From Pampus argenteus (taxonomy: Eukaryota; Chordata; Actinopteri; Scombriformes; Stromateidae), in assembly GCA_036937835.1 (NCBI GenBank), contig CM072873.1, positions 16,604,001 to 16,668,000 of the forward strand: 64,000 nucleotides of DNA. The letters are read 5' to 3'. Shown piece after piece: positions 24,436 to 37,695 of the stretch (positions within the stretch are counted from its first letter, which is position 1; each line of letters begins with the position of its first letter). A program made the translations under genes and the position numbers. The notes beneath the pieces are model-generated. The model was given only the letters and a program-made list of their open reading frames with translations, made no database searches and was not told the DNA's origin.

Positions 24436-25144
24436 ATGCCAGAGCAAGGAAAGAAGATGATCCTGGTGTTGGTGGACTTTCTTTGTGTCGTTGTTGGTGA
24501 GTGACTACATATTTTCTCCTCCTCTTGACAACATGGCTGGAAAACATGATCCGTTTTCAGGCTCCGCAGCTCATCTGCTGCGCGTTCACTCGACACTTTA
24601 TTTAAACGTGTGTGCGGTTGGAAAAGAAATGAGGGACGTTTGTTTTATTGCACGGCTGACAAGCGGTGATTGCTCAACACATCCAAAACACACGAGACAT
24701 ATGATGTGTTTCACCTGTATTTCTGTGTCAATAAAACATGCACAGGCGTAAAACTATAAGTTGGCAGTGATTGTAGGGAGGGGGGAATCAAATGGTGCAA
24801 GTCACCATTTGTGTGTGTGTGTGTGTGTGTGTGTGTCTTGTTCAAACAGGCCGGTGTCTTTCACAACATGTAGTAAGAATGCTGCTACTTGATCTCTGCT
24901 TGTTGAAGTGATTTTCTTTTCTTCATCCAAGTCATCGGAGGTTAAGATGGGTCACATCATATTATCTCAACTCACTGTTCGCTGATCAGCTGATGATGCA
25001 CAGTGTTTGTTTGTGCACCCGTATCTGTCTCTCTCTTCTCTTTTCCTATGATAAATAATTTCTTTTTGAACACATTTTATACTTTTCTGGATATTGTTCT
25101 GCCTGCACCTTATGACCCTCTTTTTATCTATTATTATTATTATA

Positions 25145-25206
<62 letters not shown>

Positions 25207-26777
25207 AGGGGGACACACACCACCAGTTAATTGGGGACAGCTTGTGCAATGGGGGACAAAAACTGATGAACAGTTTATTTTTTCAGTGTCAGTGTTTATC
25301 TCCAGGAAATATATGAATGTAAGTTTATGTAAATTCCTTCAAAAGTGACCAGAACGGTGAACAAAACGGCTTGTTGCGACCTGCCCTGGAGTCTGGGGAC
25401 CACACAAAGAACGGAAAATACATCTACCAGCTGTTTGTGTCACATCATTATTTGAATCCTTGTGTGTCTGTCTGCGTGTGTGTGTGTGTGTGTGTGTACC
25501 CAGTTGTGGACCCATCTGTTGACTGACAGGGAGGAATGATAATGACGGGGTCTGCTGTTCAGCCCCTGTTCTTCATGCATGTCCATTTTGTGTAAAAACA
25601 GGAGGCGTACCTGACAAGAATCCATGTTGGTTTCAGGATTTCGTCTTGTTGTTTCTCTTCTTGTTGGGCTGGAAGAGTTAAAGGTGGATTGCTGATATGT
25701 AGAAAGAACCTGTTCAACATTAAAGCTTTTTTTTTTTTGCTTTTTTTCCCCCGTTGTTGTGAAATCAGACATGTGTTACATGATTAATAACTAGTCAGAT
25801 GAAGATTTCGCCACATGAAGGAGGAGAAAGTGTGATTAACGCCACATGTAAGTTCGTCATAAGCCTTTTTAAAAGTAAAGCCATTTGTTGATTAATTTCT
25901 GTATCCTCAAGATAGCAGCATGCATCACTGACTGACTGACTTGGTAATAATACATGCATATATATTGCCTGTGTGTATGTTGTTTGTTTGTTTGTTTTTT
26001 GCCCAAGCTTGTGTGTGTCTCTTTCTTTTTGCATTTATTTGTGATCTTCTTCATAATTTGATATTTTTCTTTACGCCTACAACATGGTTGTCGCTCACTA
26101 TGTCACATAAAGGTCACAGCTCAGCATGACCTTCGAGTTACACTGTGGATTTGACAAATAAAACACTCTAAGTCCCATTGAGAAGCTCCGACAAACTCAA
26201 ATATTGTCATATTTTCAACAAATGCCTTTGTGACTTCATGTCATAAACTGTGTGTATGAGGCAGAGTCAGACTATACAGTGTTTCACAAGAAAAGGAGCA
26301 AAGATTTAACACAGTTTTACTTACTGCAACACAACAAGCACAAGACTGACAAAATTAACTCATCTTTTATGCATCTATTTAACTGTTGATTTAAAAAAAA
26401 AAACACAAACACACATTAAAAGGTGTCTTGATATGGAATTAGTCATTAAAGATTCAGCTTTATTATTAAAATTTGAAGCTGCACTCCAACATGTTAGTGT
26501 TGGTATAGTTAGTTTACTAGACTAGACACTCCTCACCTGCCATTTTAAGCTGAAATAACTCTGACAATATCATCTGAATTGTTATTGTCTCAAACTTTGG
26601 AAATCTCTTAAAACATAACAGCTTGAGTAGCTCTTTACTTTACATTTAACATGTATCTTTATTACAAGACGTCATCGTATCTTCTTATTTCCACCTTCTT
26701 TGTGACCGTGAGAAAGCAACTGATCTGTTTTTGTGTGTGTTAAACTATTATCAGGTCTGGTCCCTTCTCATTTAGAA

Positions 26778-26811
<34 letters not shown>

Positions 26812-26975
26812 TTGTGTGTGTGATATGGCAGGAATGTGCTGAATGTCCAAATTGTAACTGATCTGTGAATCTGCTCGGAGTTTTATTTCTCCCTCTTCCC
26901 CTCTGCAGCCAAACCTCCATCCTGCCATTATTTGTTACCACTGCAGATAGCAGATTAGTAGATGTTAACCCAACT

Positions 26976-27021
<46 letters not shown>

Positions 27022-28380
27022 CAGAGCAATGTTACACTCTTAACACTTTGAGCTGAGTTCAGTAAATCCAGGCTACAGTTACATTTTGCATCAGTCACAT
27101 TTATAAAGAATGTAAAAATGAACCTTTTTATGAGAACAGATTGCTCTGTTTTGTTATATTTTCCTCCCCAGTCTCCGTCTTTTTCTTTCTTTGTCTTAGA
27201 GAGTCTTTCAAAAAGCGGTTAACTGCAGTAAAATATGATCTTTTTTTTTCTGTCTTGTTTGACCTTCACCTGCTTGTTTAGAAACCTTTTTTTTGTTTCC
27301 AGGTGTTTACCATGTACAGCTGTGTAAATCCATCTGAGCAAGCTGTCTCAACTCGTCGCTCTCAGGCTTTAACTCTGCGTTAAACACTGTTTTATCTCAG
27401 TTTTAATGGTGTTTCTATCATCACGAGACAATGCAGGGCTGTTGTCCTCCCGGCTGCGTGTCAACAAGAGCGAGTCCAGCTGCTACAGATATCGCTACCA
27501 CCGTTTAATAACTCTTTATGAATTCAGATCCTCCTTTTTTTTGTGTTTGTCCGGGTGCTGCGGCCTGTTCCAGGGTCAACGGAGAGTTCAAATAATAATG
27601 ACGCAAATAGTTCTCACGTGAAGCAGCAGATTCAGATAAATTTGATTTACTGTATCAGAGGTCAGACACATTAGCACTTCATCATCTGGTCTGTAAACCA
27701 CAAATCATTTTCTCATAAGTTTTGGTGTCGACGACCTTTTAAACGCTGGTGGTACATGAGGCAAACTAAAAATACAGTTTTCCCAAAGATGTGTAATTTT
27801 TGTTGCATGTATTTGAGAATATAGACTCATATCAGGCTGCAACTAACTGTTATCTTCATTGTCAGTTAATCTACTATTTTTATTATTTCTTGTCTTGATT
27901 CATCAAGTAATCATTTGGTCACAAAAATGTCTAATAATCAGTTTAATATCACAGCGGCGGTTGAAGTATTGTGTCTTTTGGTTAAGTGGTAGCGATACCA
28001 CAATGTACAGTAGGCTACTTGGGTAAACACACTTAGACGCGTTCTACCTCTAATCGTGGAAGATTTTAAAAATGAAATGGTTAAATGTGAGAATCAGCAC
28101 TTTGGAAACGAAAGTGGGCGACACTCGGAGGCGACATAGCGGGTGACTAGAAACAGCTGCTGTTGTTGTTGTTGTTGTTGTTGTTTGTCTCTGCAGAACG
28201 TTATTTATGTGCTGTTTTTTTGCCGAGATGCTCCTCCATCTGTTTTATTGACACACACACTCACACTGTAGGGTTATCTGCTATCTGCTTCTGCCAAGTA
28301 TGTGTCAGAGTAAAGTGGGAAGTATTGACTTTTGCACTCTGACATTCCTGTGTGAAATTGAAAGAGAGATGTTAAAGAGA

Positions 28381-28411
<31 letters not shown>

Positions 28412-31400
28412 ACATTATAAGACACATTACTGTTAACTAAACACTCTTTGGTGCTTTCAGAAGGCCTCTCGGTACTGCGACGGTTTAATGCGGCAGAGGA
28501 AGAATTATATCTGTTAGTTTCAGCATTACCTCGTTCACGCTCCAGTAAGAAAAGGGGAATTTAGGCACTGAAAAGACTGTAACATTGAAAAAATACTTTT
28601 TTTGTTTGTTTCCTCTTAAAGCGACTGGAGAGTTTCAGGTTTTTTTTTTTTTTTTGTTTAGCAAAGTCGGATCAGATTAAACTCTGGCTGGTCAATTTGT
28701 TACCAGAAGCGAATGTTTCCTGTTTCTCACAAGGAAACAAACGGGAAAGTCCTAAGTTAAAGTTTTATATGAACACTGGTTAACAGCAGACTGAATGACT
28801 CCAAGTATTAGATTTGCTCTGAAAGATTAACTTGTGACCTTTCTTTCTTTTATGCTTTTTTTTTTTTTTTTTTAAAGGTTCATAATAACCTGATAATCTA
28901 GATACACCACTGAGTAAAAAACTAACAAATGAATCAAAAACTTTATCAGGCAGGATAACGTGACAATGAAGTAGTGATGCTCAACCTTTTAATTAAAAAA
29001 CAAGAACTAAAATGCAGCAGATATACTTGGAGATTTATTAATTTTTTTAATCACCTAGTATTGTTTAGGACTTTTTCCTGGAAAAATCCCCTGACCTAAC
29101 AGGAAAAAGAAACTGATGAACAATGATCACTGTTATTACAGACATGAAAAATCCCCCCAGAAACCTCATCAACAAAGTCTCAAAGCGCTGGCCACAGTGT
29201 TTGTTAAGTGATTTTCTGAGAAAGGCAGGGCAAATAAGTTGGCAAAACAAATCCGATCTTTAAATCTCATATTTATATAATATAATTTCCTGCCCCTGCT
29301 CCGAGGTGCTGCAGCAGGAGTTCAGTGTTGTGCGCAACGCCAGTCACAAATCCCTGTGAGCTAACAAACGGCAGAGACGTCCAGGACGGCACTCGTCTGT
29401 GAAGACCTCGAACAAATGTTTCACATACAACATAGTTACCTGTTTCTGGTCCCGTTCCCAGTAAATGTTTTAAGCTATTCAGCCCTCAAGATGAGCGGCG
29501 GGGCCTCGGCCACTCATCTTGAGGGCTGAATAACAGGAACACTTCCCACTTCCCGCTAGGTCAGAGGTCAAGGGGAAGTTGTACTTGTGTCTGATCCCAA
29601 ATTCCATCATGTTTATTTTCTCAAAGTGGAATCGGGTGCGTTCTTGCCAGGAGAGATTGTGAAAGCGTAAAACAATACTTTCCCTTCTTCTTCTTTTTTT
29701 TTTTTTTTTTTTTTTTTTTTTATCTCTCCTCTGGATGTTTTGTTACAGAAGACAAAAAGTCAGTAGAAACCTTTTGTGTGTCTGTTTAGATGAGATTGGA
29801 ATCAATGTCTTCATTGTTTGCAGCTGTAAAAGTTCACAGAGAAAGTATAAATCGAACAAAAACTCAAACTTCATGTATCCGACAACAGAGGAAAATGTGA
29901 CTTTAAAAAAAAAAAAAAAAAAAAGTACAGCAAAGCTCATCAGTTTTGGGAAATTCCAGATCAGGTAAAACAGGAAGGATCCGAGGATCACACAGATGGA
30001 TGCAAGTGTTGTACAAGCCAAAAATATTCTCCTTAGACGTAGACTTCTTGGATACGGAGCCGAGGCAGGAGGCTTTTTTCATTTAATGACCATCATACTG
30101 ACACACATCAAGTCATCACCTCCCGTTTCATAATACTAGAATTCTGTATTCGTCAACTGTAGTTAAGGAATATAACCGCAGAGGAAGTGAAACCTGTGAT
30201 CACTATAGTCACTCTGATCACTTGTAATCACGTTGGACTCACTTAGAGTGAAACTGGAAGATCCTGACGTTTCTGAAGAAATGTGAATGTGTGTGTGAAT
30301 GCCAAAATAAATTGTTGCAATGGAAAAATCCCAAATTTGGTTGCAATCGTATTTAGCAAACAAATAAGTGATACCCAAAACAAAACTTTTTTTTTTTAGG
30401 GGTTATTCACACTAAAAAAACTATTCCACATTTTTCTGGTTGACTACCACTGGCTTAGTTTAAAGATCGGGGGGAGGAACAGCTAGCTTGGCTGCTTCCG
30501 AAGTTCTGTGTTTCCTCCATATAGAAACAGTAGAAACCACACTAGCACAGGTTATCTATCTACCCAGCGCTCCACTGGTTACCTGGTAACCTCACTGCCC
30601 ATTTCCAGCATCCTCATCCCTGACCAGATGTTAATTGGTGGGATTTAGAGGTGTTGGTTGGCGGATGGACGGAGGCAACGGAGGTTGTTTCCACTCTTTA
30701 TTGTTAAGATGAGATAAGTTCGTTGCAGTGATATCAGTCTTGGCATCTAATGTTCAACGATCTAATAGGCTACAATAACTCAGTAAAAGTACTACCCACA
30801 TTTACATTTCCTCTTCTTGTTTATTAGTTATTTGCACTTACTTTATGTATTTATCTACTAAACTACTGTATATCTTCTATTTGTAGGATTGAACTGTCCT
30901 GTTAGCTGAAAACTCAATAAGAGTGCTGTTGTACTTATGATCTTGATTTTTTTTTTTTTTTTTTCATTTGGAAAACATGTTTCCAAATAATAAGAATATC
31001 AAATTTAATACATTTAAAAGTAGTAATAAATCAGTGGGCTATGTAGAAGGAAAGAAAAAAAAAAGTTAAACTTCTCTGTATCGGTATATAAAAATAAAGA
31101 AGGCGGTTATATTACGTTCTCCTGCTAATTCTGCCACATTAATGATCTGATCAAGAGTTTGAATAAGTTTTGGGGTAAATTCAGGAAGGGCTACGGACTC
31201 GTCTCCCTCGAGCTCAACCAGGTCTCTGGTAATGCAGACCACCACCGGCACAGGCCTATAAAAACATACCAGGCCTTGGAATAATAGAGCAGATAAAAAC
31301 AGCCTGTCCCACTCAGATAATAGGACCTCTCCATGGGCTCGCCTCCCAGAGACTGTTGGAGCATGTTTGATCCGAAGGGGAATCGACTTCCTCACTGATT

Positions 31401-31428
31401 CTGTTGTTAAATAAGCTTAGTAGTGGTT

Positions 31429-31462
<34 letters not shown>

Positions 31463-34400
31463 GAGGGCCATTGCCCAACTGTGTCTACTCACATCTCCAC
31501 TTTGGCAGTGTGTAGTCACCGGAGACTTCTGTCAAACAAGCAGACTCTTATCTAAATGTTGTCCTTGCACCCTGCAGAGTAAACAGTGGTTAGGCAAAGG
31601 GAGGTGAGAGCACGCTCGACCTGTTGGAATAATGAACTTTGAAATATAAAGGAGAAAAAAAAACAAGGGAGGCTTCCTTTTCATAATTATCTTCAATGAG
31701 GAAACTGCTTGTCATTAAAGATCATTAGAGGCTCTTTTGCAGGAAAAAAAAATACAACAAATATTTCATTATTTATTACAGACCATGTTTCTCAATGTTA
31801 CAAGAGGCAAAGTACATGCTTCTCATTTAATGTAGTGACATAAACTAGTGGGTGTGGCCGGCTGATAGGTGCCTTAAAGAGACAGTCGATAGAAAAAACA
31901 AAAACAAAACGCAACTGTAAAATATTACGTCCCAGTGAACTATGGCCCCAAAGTAAAGTGTAATCTTTATTTCTGGATGCGTTTCTTCGTACAAGTCATG
32001 TCTCATATTTAAAATCAGCCTGCGCTCTGTAAATATGTGCACAACTTCTATTCTGTATTGACTTTCTTCAGTCTTTCGTCAGTAGGCTGCAACTCTAGTT
32101 TGCATAGTATGAGCTGGTTTTCCTAACTTGTGGAGTGTTTACAAGTTGTTATAATCTGTCTTTATTACAATATGTGTTTGTGTGTGTTTGTGTGTGTTTG
32201 TGTGTGTGAGAGAGAGACCTCACAAACATGTTGGTAGCTTGCAGTCTTATTCTTTGCTGGATTTCCTAACATGCTGCTACGGTTCTTGGCACATTATCGG
32301 CACCAACCAGTTGATCCTTGGAATATCATAAAACTGGAAGCAGCATCGTTTATTATTATGCTGGAAAGGAAAATGAGGGCCCACCCTTTAAAACATTGCT
32401 TCATAGTGCTAGTAGAGGTCATAATATTCACTGGGTATCTTTTAACACTTAATGACTCCTGGACCTTTCTTCACTGCCTTTTAACACTGCCCGAGGCTTA
32501 GATTGGTTGAAATATGTTGCATGTCTTGCTTCTCCAAAGGTATGCAATCTTTGTTTCCGCTTTCTGATGCTCTACTGCACCATGTTTTTTTGTTTTTGTT
32601 ATATGTATGTATATATATGTATATATGTTCAGCCTGCTCTGAATGCTTCGTTTTCAATGTTACTTCCTCTTTGTGGTGATGTCAGATAGTTGACGCCCGC
32701 CAGCGACCGTTCGTTCTACAGCCTTCGTTGCATTGTTGATCGTTGATTGTAATGTGCCTCAAACGTGTACCGATGGATTTGAGTTCATATTTCTATAAAT
32801 ATAGACCTGGAAATGTGCATGTTATATTTCATGTTTACAACTAGGCTTAATTATTAATTAGTTATGGCCTCATATAATGTGGAGAATTCTGCCCTTTTAT
32901 CCCTCCACATTCTCATATTTAAACTCCTCCTTTTGACATAGTCATTATTCATAAAAGCTATTTTTATTCACACCTTTTTAATGCTCATATTGCATTATAT
33001 TGCTGTATGTAGCGCGTGAGGAAACCTTAGCTATAAATGTTCCCACCTGTCGTGTTGCCACAGCGCGTATGATCTCAGACTTAATTCACCGTCTTGACGA
33101 CTAGACATCCAACATATGTGTGCATGACATCACGTCGCCATTACGTCCCCAAATTTACCTGCCTGGAACATGTTGGTTTGATTCGTTTAGTCCTGCCTGT
33201 CGGAGTCTCACACTCTGAAGGAAGGAAGCAATCTGTTAGTGGAGAGCCACTTTTACAGCATTACCCAATAAATATACGGCTCCAGCTTAAGACAACAAAC
33301 TCCATCCATTCCTCGCTCTTATTAGCTTCAGCAGTCCAGCGACGAGTTCTTGAAAACAGGAAAACGATTTAAGAGTCGAAGTGTAGAAAGTTCCTGACAT
33401 CATGCGGCCCTGTTGATCGGACCATTGTCCTGCTCAGATTTAAGAGACGGGTTTATGTCCTCTGGCTGCTTCTGCACCACTTTAACTCTTTTGTTTGCAC
33501 TCCAACTGTCAAACAAAATTTGTCCATCGTACTTTTTTTTTTTTTTTCTCTCACGGGTTAGTGTCTGTTTGCATTCAGGGCTGTACGTGTCTCTTTAGGT
33601 ATGCGTGTGTGTGTGTCTAGTCTTCAGAATCCCAGGCCTTTCGACTGTGTAAACGCTGCACCGATGTCAACGGTCAGGGCTGTTCTGTCCAGTGTGTGTC
33701 CATGGCAACAGGCAGGGTTCCTCTGTTGAGAGTTAATGTGACCTGCGGAGGTGAAGCTGTTGCCACTGAACTCCTGCTGATGACAAATTCATATACTCTG
33801 CAGAGTTGGACCTTCTGCTCACAGCCAAAAAATGAGTCTGTCAGCGTGTTCTCGGCTGTTTCCTGAGCTGAACTTCATTGTGTTGTGGTTCATATGTCAA
33901 CACAAAGCTGAAGGGACTAAGCTGCTCTCAGGATGGATGCAGTCTGTGTTCTGCAGAGACTCCAGTATGGCTGTTTTTAATGCCAGCGTTCACTTCTAGC
34001 AGTCACAGTTGCTTCACTCTAAGGTCATTTTTTATTAAAAATCTTGCATGCAAGTCCTGTTTGATTTATATCTTTTCTGGTTTAGTTTCTTTTTGGTTAT
34101 TCTTGTGTTTCTGTTGTAGCTGTTCACAGTCATAGTGCTTTAAAAAAGGCGTTTTTAATTATTATCTCATAATTATCTGCAGGATAGTTGTTATTGTTCC
34201 CATGTCTTTTTAGTTAGCAGAAAAAAAAATCACAAATTTCAATGAGAAAATTGGTGGAAAAGTGTGATTTGTAACACTGCAAGATCAGGTCATTTTTATT
34301 ACAGTTTTCACATGCCGCAAAAGAAATCTTGGCACACGTATCCTATAATTATCTCTAAATAACGGTCGTCTCTCCCGTTCCAGCGGCTCTGCCCTCAGGC

Positions 34401-35753
34401 ATCCTGACGCTGATGTTCAGCCCGTACCAACGAGGAATCTACTGCGATGACAAGAGCATCAGCTATCCCTACAGGAGAGACACCATCTCCCACGGAGCCA
34501 TGGCCGCCGTCACCATCACCTGCTCCATAGTCATTGTGAGTCCAATGTACAATGTAGTTGCAGAGAAATAAATAAATAACGGAAGACATCTTTATGTTTA
34601 AGTGTTTTCACTACGTTTGCTCTCGTCTTCCGTTCCCTTCCACAGATCACTACAGGAGAGGCCTACCTGGTGCACACCAAACGTCTGCACTCCAACTCCC
34701 AGTTCAACCAGTACCTCTCGGCTCTCTACAAGGTGGTTGGCACCTACCTGTTTGGAGCAGCCGTCAGCCAGTCACTGACAGACCTGGCCAAGTTCACCAT
34801 AGGTCGTCCCCGCCCAAACTTCTTAGCCGTGTGCGCCCCGGTCACATGTAACGGATACATGCTGCAGATCAACTGTACCGGCAGCGTGCGCAACGTGACT
34901 GAATCCAGGTGCAGTGGAAACATGTGACGATGACGACTGTGATGCTCTCGTAACATTCGTTTAGATATCCAGCTGGAATGAATTTGTTGTAGTGTAGTAT
35001 TATCTTGTTTTGTCATAAATATGTAATTCAGTAAAAGGTAATAATAATAATAATAATAATGCTCTGCTGCTGTTTTGCTCCTCAGGTTGTCGTTTTACTC
35101 CGGCCACTCGTCCTTCGGGATGTACTGCATGCTTTTTCTGTCGGTAAGTGCGTCACCATTGCGTGAGACCCTCAGCGTCTGTGAAATGTCTGTTTACCGA
35201 TAACACACACACACACACACAAGTGACTCAAAGCAGGAGGAGGTGGTCAACACAAAGACACAAAGTTTTAAAAAAACATCATTGTTGTTGTATTACACAC
35301 TGCACAATGGCTGGAAAGATGACAGATTGAACAGGTCATCTTTAGTCAGTGTTAAGAGGTGAAGCGTGGAAAGTCTCCTCGGGCTGCTTAAGTATTAACA
35401 GCTGCATGAAGCACCGCTGTCCTTCAGAAATCAGTAGTATAGTTTTTCACTGGAACAAAAACTGCATCTTGTCATTGCCAGTAAAAGTGATGCTGATAAT
35501 ACAACAGGTATCAGATAACTATAATGCTTTTTTTTTTTTTATATGGTTTTGAAAGATTGAGAAAATAAACACTTTAAAAAGGTTGATTGTAAGTTATGTT
35601 ATACTTCTTATAGTGTCCATATTCTTTTGTACATGTTCAAACTAGAACAAAAATGTGTTTTTGTATGTATGAATATGATTAAATAGAGGCTCGTTAAAAA
35701 CATAAATTATATTTGAAATGTACACTAAAAACCTGTTTGACATGAATCTCCTT

Positions 35754-35804
<51 letters not shown>

Positions 35805-37075
35805 TTGTAGCTCTATGTCCAGGCCCGAATGCAAGGGAAGTGGACGCGGCTGGTTCGACCCACCATCCAGTTCTTCCTGGTGGCGTTTTCTCTGTATGTG
35901 GGATACACACGTGTGTCTGACTACAAACACCACTGGAGCGACGTCCTGGTGGGGCTGCTGCAGGGAGCTCTCATCGCTGTGCTCACTGTGAGTAACAGTG
36001 TGTTGTGCAATCAGCTCCTACTGTATGTGCACAACGTGTATGTGATTTGTCTTCATTCCACACTGGGGGGCTTTAAAGTGTGACTAGTTACCTCCCCTTG
36101 TCTCAGAGAAGCTTGGAGCACAACACAGACCAAAACATATGGTGCATTTAAGCAATCTTTGCAAACTTGTAAAGCCCACAAAGCAGCTAATACCCATGGG
36201 AATATCCAAGTACATGAGTTACCACTATGAGTATGTCTGTTTTATTGCTCATTATATGATGATTCAAGAGCTACACTGTTTAGTAAAATGTTTTTCTGGA
36301 TGAATGATTACAGGAAACTTGAGCTGTGTTTCAGGAAGGAAAGCTTTTGTGAAGACAAAGTTTTTTCTTTCTTTCTTGTCTTTTCTTGTCGTGTCTTGTT
36401 TCACAAATCTTTGACCGCTTTGGTGTCTTGTAAGTTCATGTGAGCTATGCATGAAACGATAAATAAGATAACTAAACATATGAGAGACAACATGCAGGTT
36501 TATGGTAAACATATCCATTAACTTCCATCAATTTCTTGACTTTGTGGTTTGAGAAAGATGGATGAACACAACATTAAACAGTATGTGGTGTGCAGAGGAT
36601 TGTAGGAAACTTTTTCCCCCCTCACTTCACTTAAAATGGACTGGCCTGTCCCTGAAAAGGTCATATTCATATCGAAAAATGTTCCTTTTTTTTTCAAGAT
36701 TACAACTAGAGTTGTTTGTGTGACTTCATTCTGTGGTTTGGTTTTAGTCTTTTTTTGTGTGTGATTTTAGTTGCATTAAATCACCTTTTCAATACAGTCC
36801 AATACACAAAAACCTCAAAAATGAAGTATATTCACAACGTCCCCCGGTTTGAATCCAGCAGGACCGTCCATCATGTTCACTCTAAAGGTTCTGATTTAAC
36901 GTTCCCTCTTCTTCTGTCCTTTCAGGTCAGATACGTGTCGGACTTCTTCAAGCAGCGTCCTCCGCCCTGCACGCACACAGACACGGCAGAGAACGAACAA
37001 CTTGAGCGCAAACCCAGCCCGCAGCCTCCCGACTCGCAGCACAGAAACCACTACAACTACTCTGGACCAGTATGA
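24436..37075 (+). CDS. plpp2: Phospholipid phosphatase 2 (LPP2)
   Basis: PLPP2 is a six-pass membrane enzyme that dephosphorylates phosphatidic acid, lysophosphatidic acid and related lipid phosphates on the outer leaflet or lumenal side. Exons are 24436-24496, 34384-34535, 34646-34908, 35086-35143, 35811-35987 and 36926-37075 (TGA 37073-37075), giving 286 residues (human 288). All three catalytic motifs are intact: C1 KFTIGRPRP (K-x6-RP), C2 YSGHS with the acid/base histidine, and C3 TRVSDYKHHWSD with the nucleophilic histidine. YCDDKSISYPYR, GEAYLVHT and LYKVVGTYLFGAAVSQSLTD match human. The lumenal loop has NCT and NVT glycosylation sequons. The C-terminus (NHYNYSGPV) is variable, as in the family. 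Intron 1 is about 9.9 kb. Exon 5 is preceded by a UG-repeat acceptor. AATAAA at 37667-37672 ends the transcript. Confidence 0.97.
25147..25205. repeat. (GT)n microsatellite, about 29 units
   Basis: The longest uninterrupted dinucleotide run in the window, in plpp2 intron 1. Confidence 0.97.
26781..27018. repeat. Facing (TG)n and (CA)n arrays
   Basis: A (TG)n array at 26781-26822 (one CG and one TT interruption) faces a pure (CA)n array at 26978-27018 across about 155 bp. As an inverted pair the two can base-pair in RNA or single-stranded DNA. Confidence 0.95.
27835..27960. repeat. Degenerate AT-rich dispersed repeat
   Basis: GGCTGCAACTAACTGTTATCTTCATTG followed by GTTAATCTACTA and later AAAAATGTC resembles the GATTAATCGATTA-type repeat seen elsewhere in this window. 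Limits are approximate. Confidence 0.4.
29476..29532. repeat. Perfect 20-bp inverted repeat with 17-bp GC-rich loop
   Basis: The left arm is TATTCAGCCCTCAAGATGAG (29476-29495) and the right arm, 29513-29532, is its exact reverse complement. The loop at 29496-29512 is GC-rich. Function unknown. Confidence 0.97.
29558..29570. promoter_or_regulatory. Perfect DR1 nuclear-receptor element
   Basis: AGGTCAGAGGTCA is two consensus half-sites separated by one base, the site type bound by PPAR-RXR, HNF4 and COUP-TF. It lies 26 bp right of the hairpin in plpp2 intron 1, with ETS-like TTCCC/GGAAGT cores on both sides. Occupancy is inferred only. Confidence 0.5.
35757..35810 (+). repeat. (TG)n array forming the plpp2 exon 5 acceptor
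   Basis: About 20 TG units run to ATGTGTTTGTAG, directly before exon 5 at 35811. There is no conventional pyrimidine tract, so the UG repeat itself occupies that position. Confidence 0.95.
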
Positions 37076-37695
37076 GCGGACCACATGATCTAAACAACTG
37101 ATATCAAAGGATGTGTGACTTGTACAAGTGGAAAAAAAAAAAAAAAATCCACAATGCAGTAACCAGAACCTGGACATCCAGATCCAAACTAGACCTGCTC
37201 CTTTCGGACTATTTGTTTTTTTGTTTTTTACAGCTTTGAAAACTCAAGATTCCCAAAAACCTGTTGGAACAGAAGTGTGGGTGTGTGTAAAATATGCAAA
37301 TCATGTATGATGCGTGTGTCAGTATGCCTGCTATTGTGTAATATGTTTTTTTTTGTTTTTTTCCCATGATTCTCTGTTGCATTTAAATTCATGCTGTGAC
37401 TTAGAAGTGAGCAAAGACTGCAAAATTCAAAAACCACCAATATAGTCTATAGTCTATAGTTATAGTCTGATACAAGTGTTCCTATTTTACCTACACTGGA
37501 ACTAGATTATATATATATATCTGCCTGTCCTTTGACACGGATGTCTTTATGTTTTTAGAAGATGTGCATGTGTAACGACAGACTGCTCTAAATATATACA
37601 TGATTATGTATAGTGCTAACATTTTAAAGTTTTGGTTGTTTTTTTATATATATAACTACTGTATCTAATAAATTGTGTAGCTTTTAAAGAATGTA
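37076..37695 (+). other. plpp2 3' UTR with polyadenylation signal
   Basis: Noncoding sequence follows the stop. AATAAA at 37667-37672 is followed by T/GT-rich sequence, so cleavage is expected near 37690. Confidence 0.7.

Larger units (their letters stand above)
24497..34383. other. plpp2 intron 1
   Basis: This 9.9-kb intron has no recognised exon. It holds many microsatellites: TG at 24811-24836, 25147-25205, 25478-25497 and 26781-26822, CA at 26978-27018, GTT at about 28159-28182, and GT at 28383-28412 and 31432-31459. It also holds a poly-T run at 29697-29720, a degenerate repeat at 27835-27960, a perfect hairpin at 29476-29532 and a DR1 site at 29558-29570. A 110-codon minus-strand open frame at 31066-31395 is unidentified. 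Confidence 0.6.

Noticed and set aside
24967..25348. Open frames encoding Cys-Val or His-Thr runs around (GT)n arrays here and elsewhere
   Set aside because: Translated dinucleotide microsatellites with no protein features.
29476..29532. Hairpin as a microRNA precursor
   Set aside because: The stem is only 20 bp and perfectly paired, with no bulges or further stem; it matches no microRNA that I recognise.
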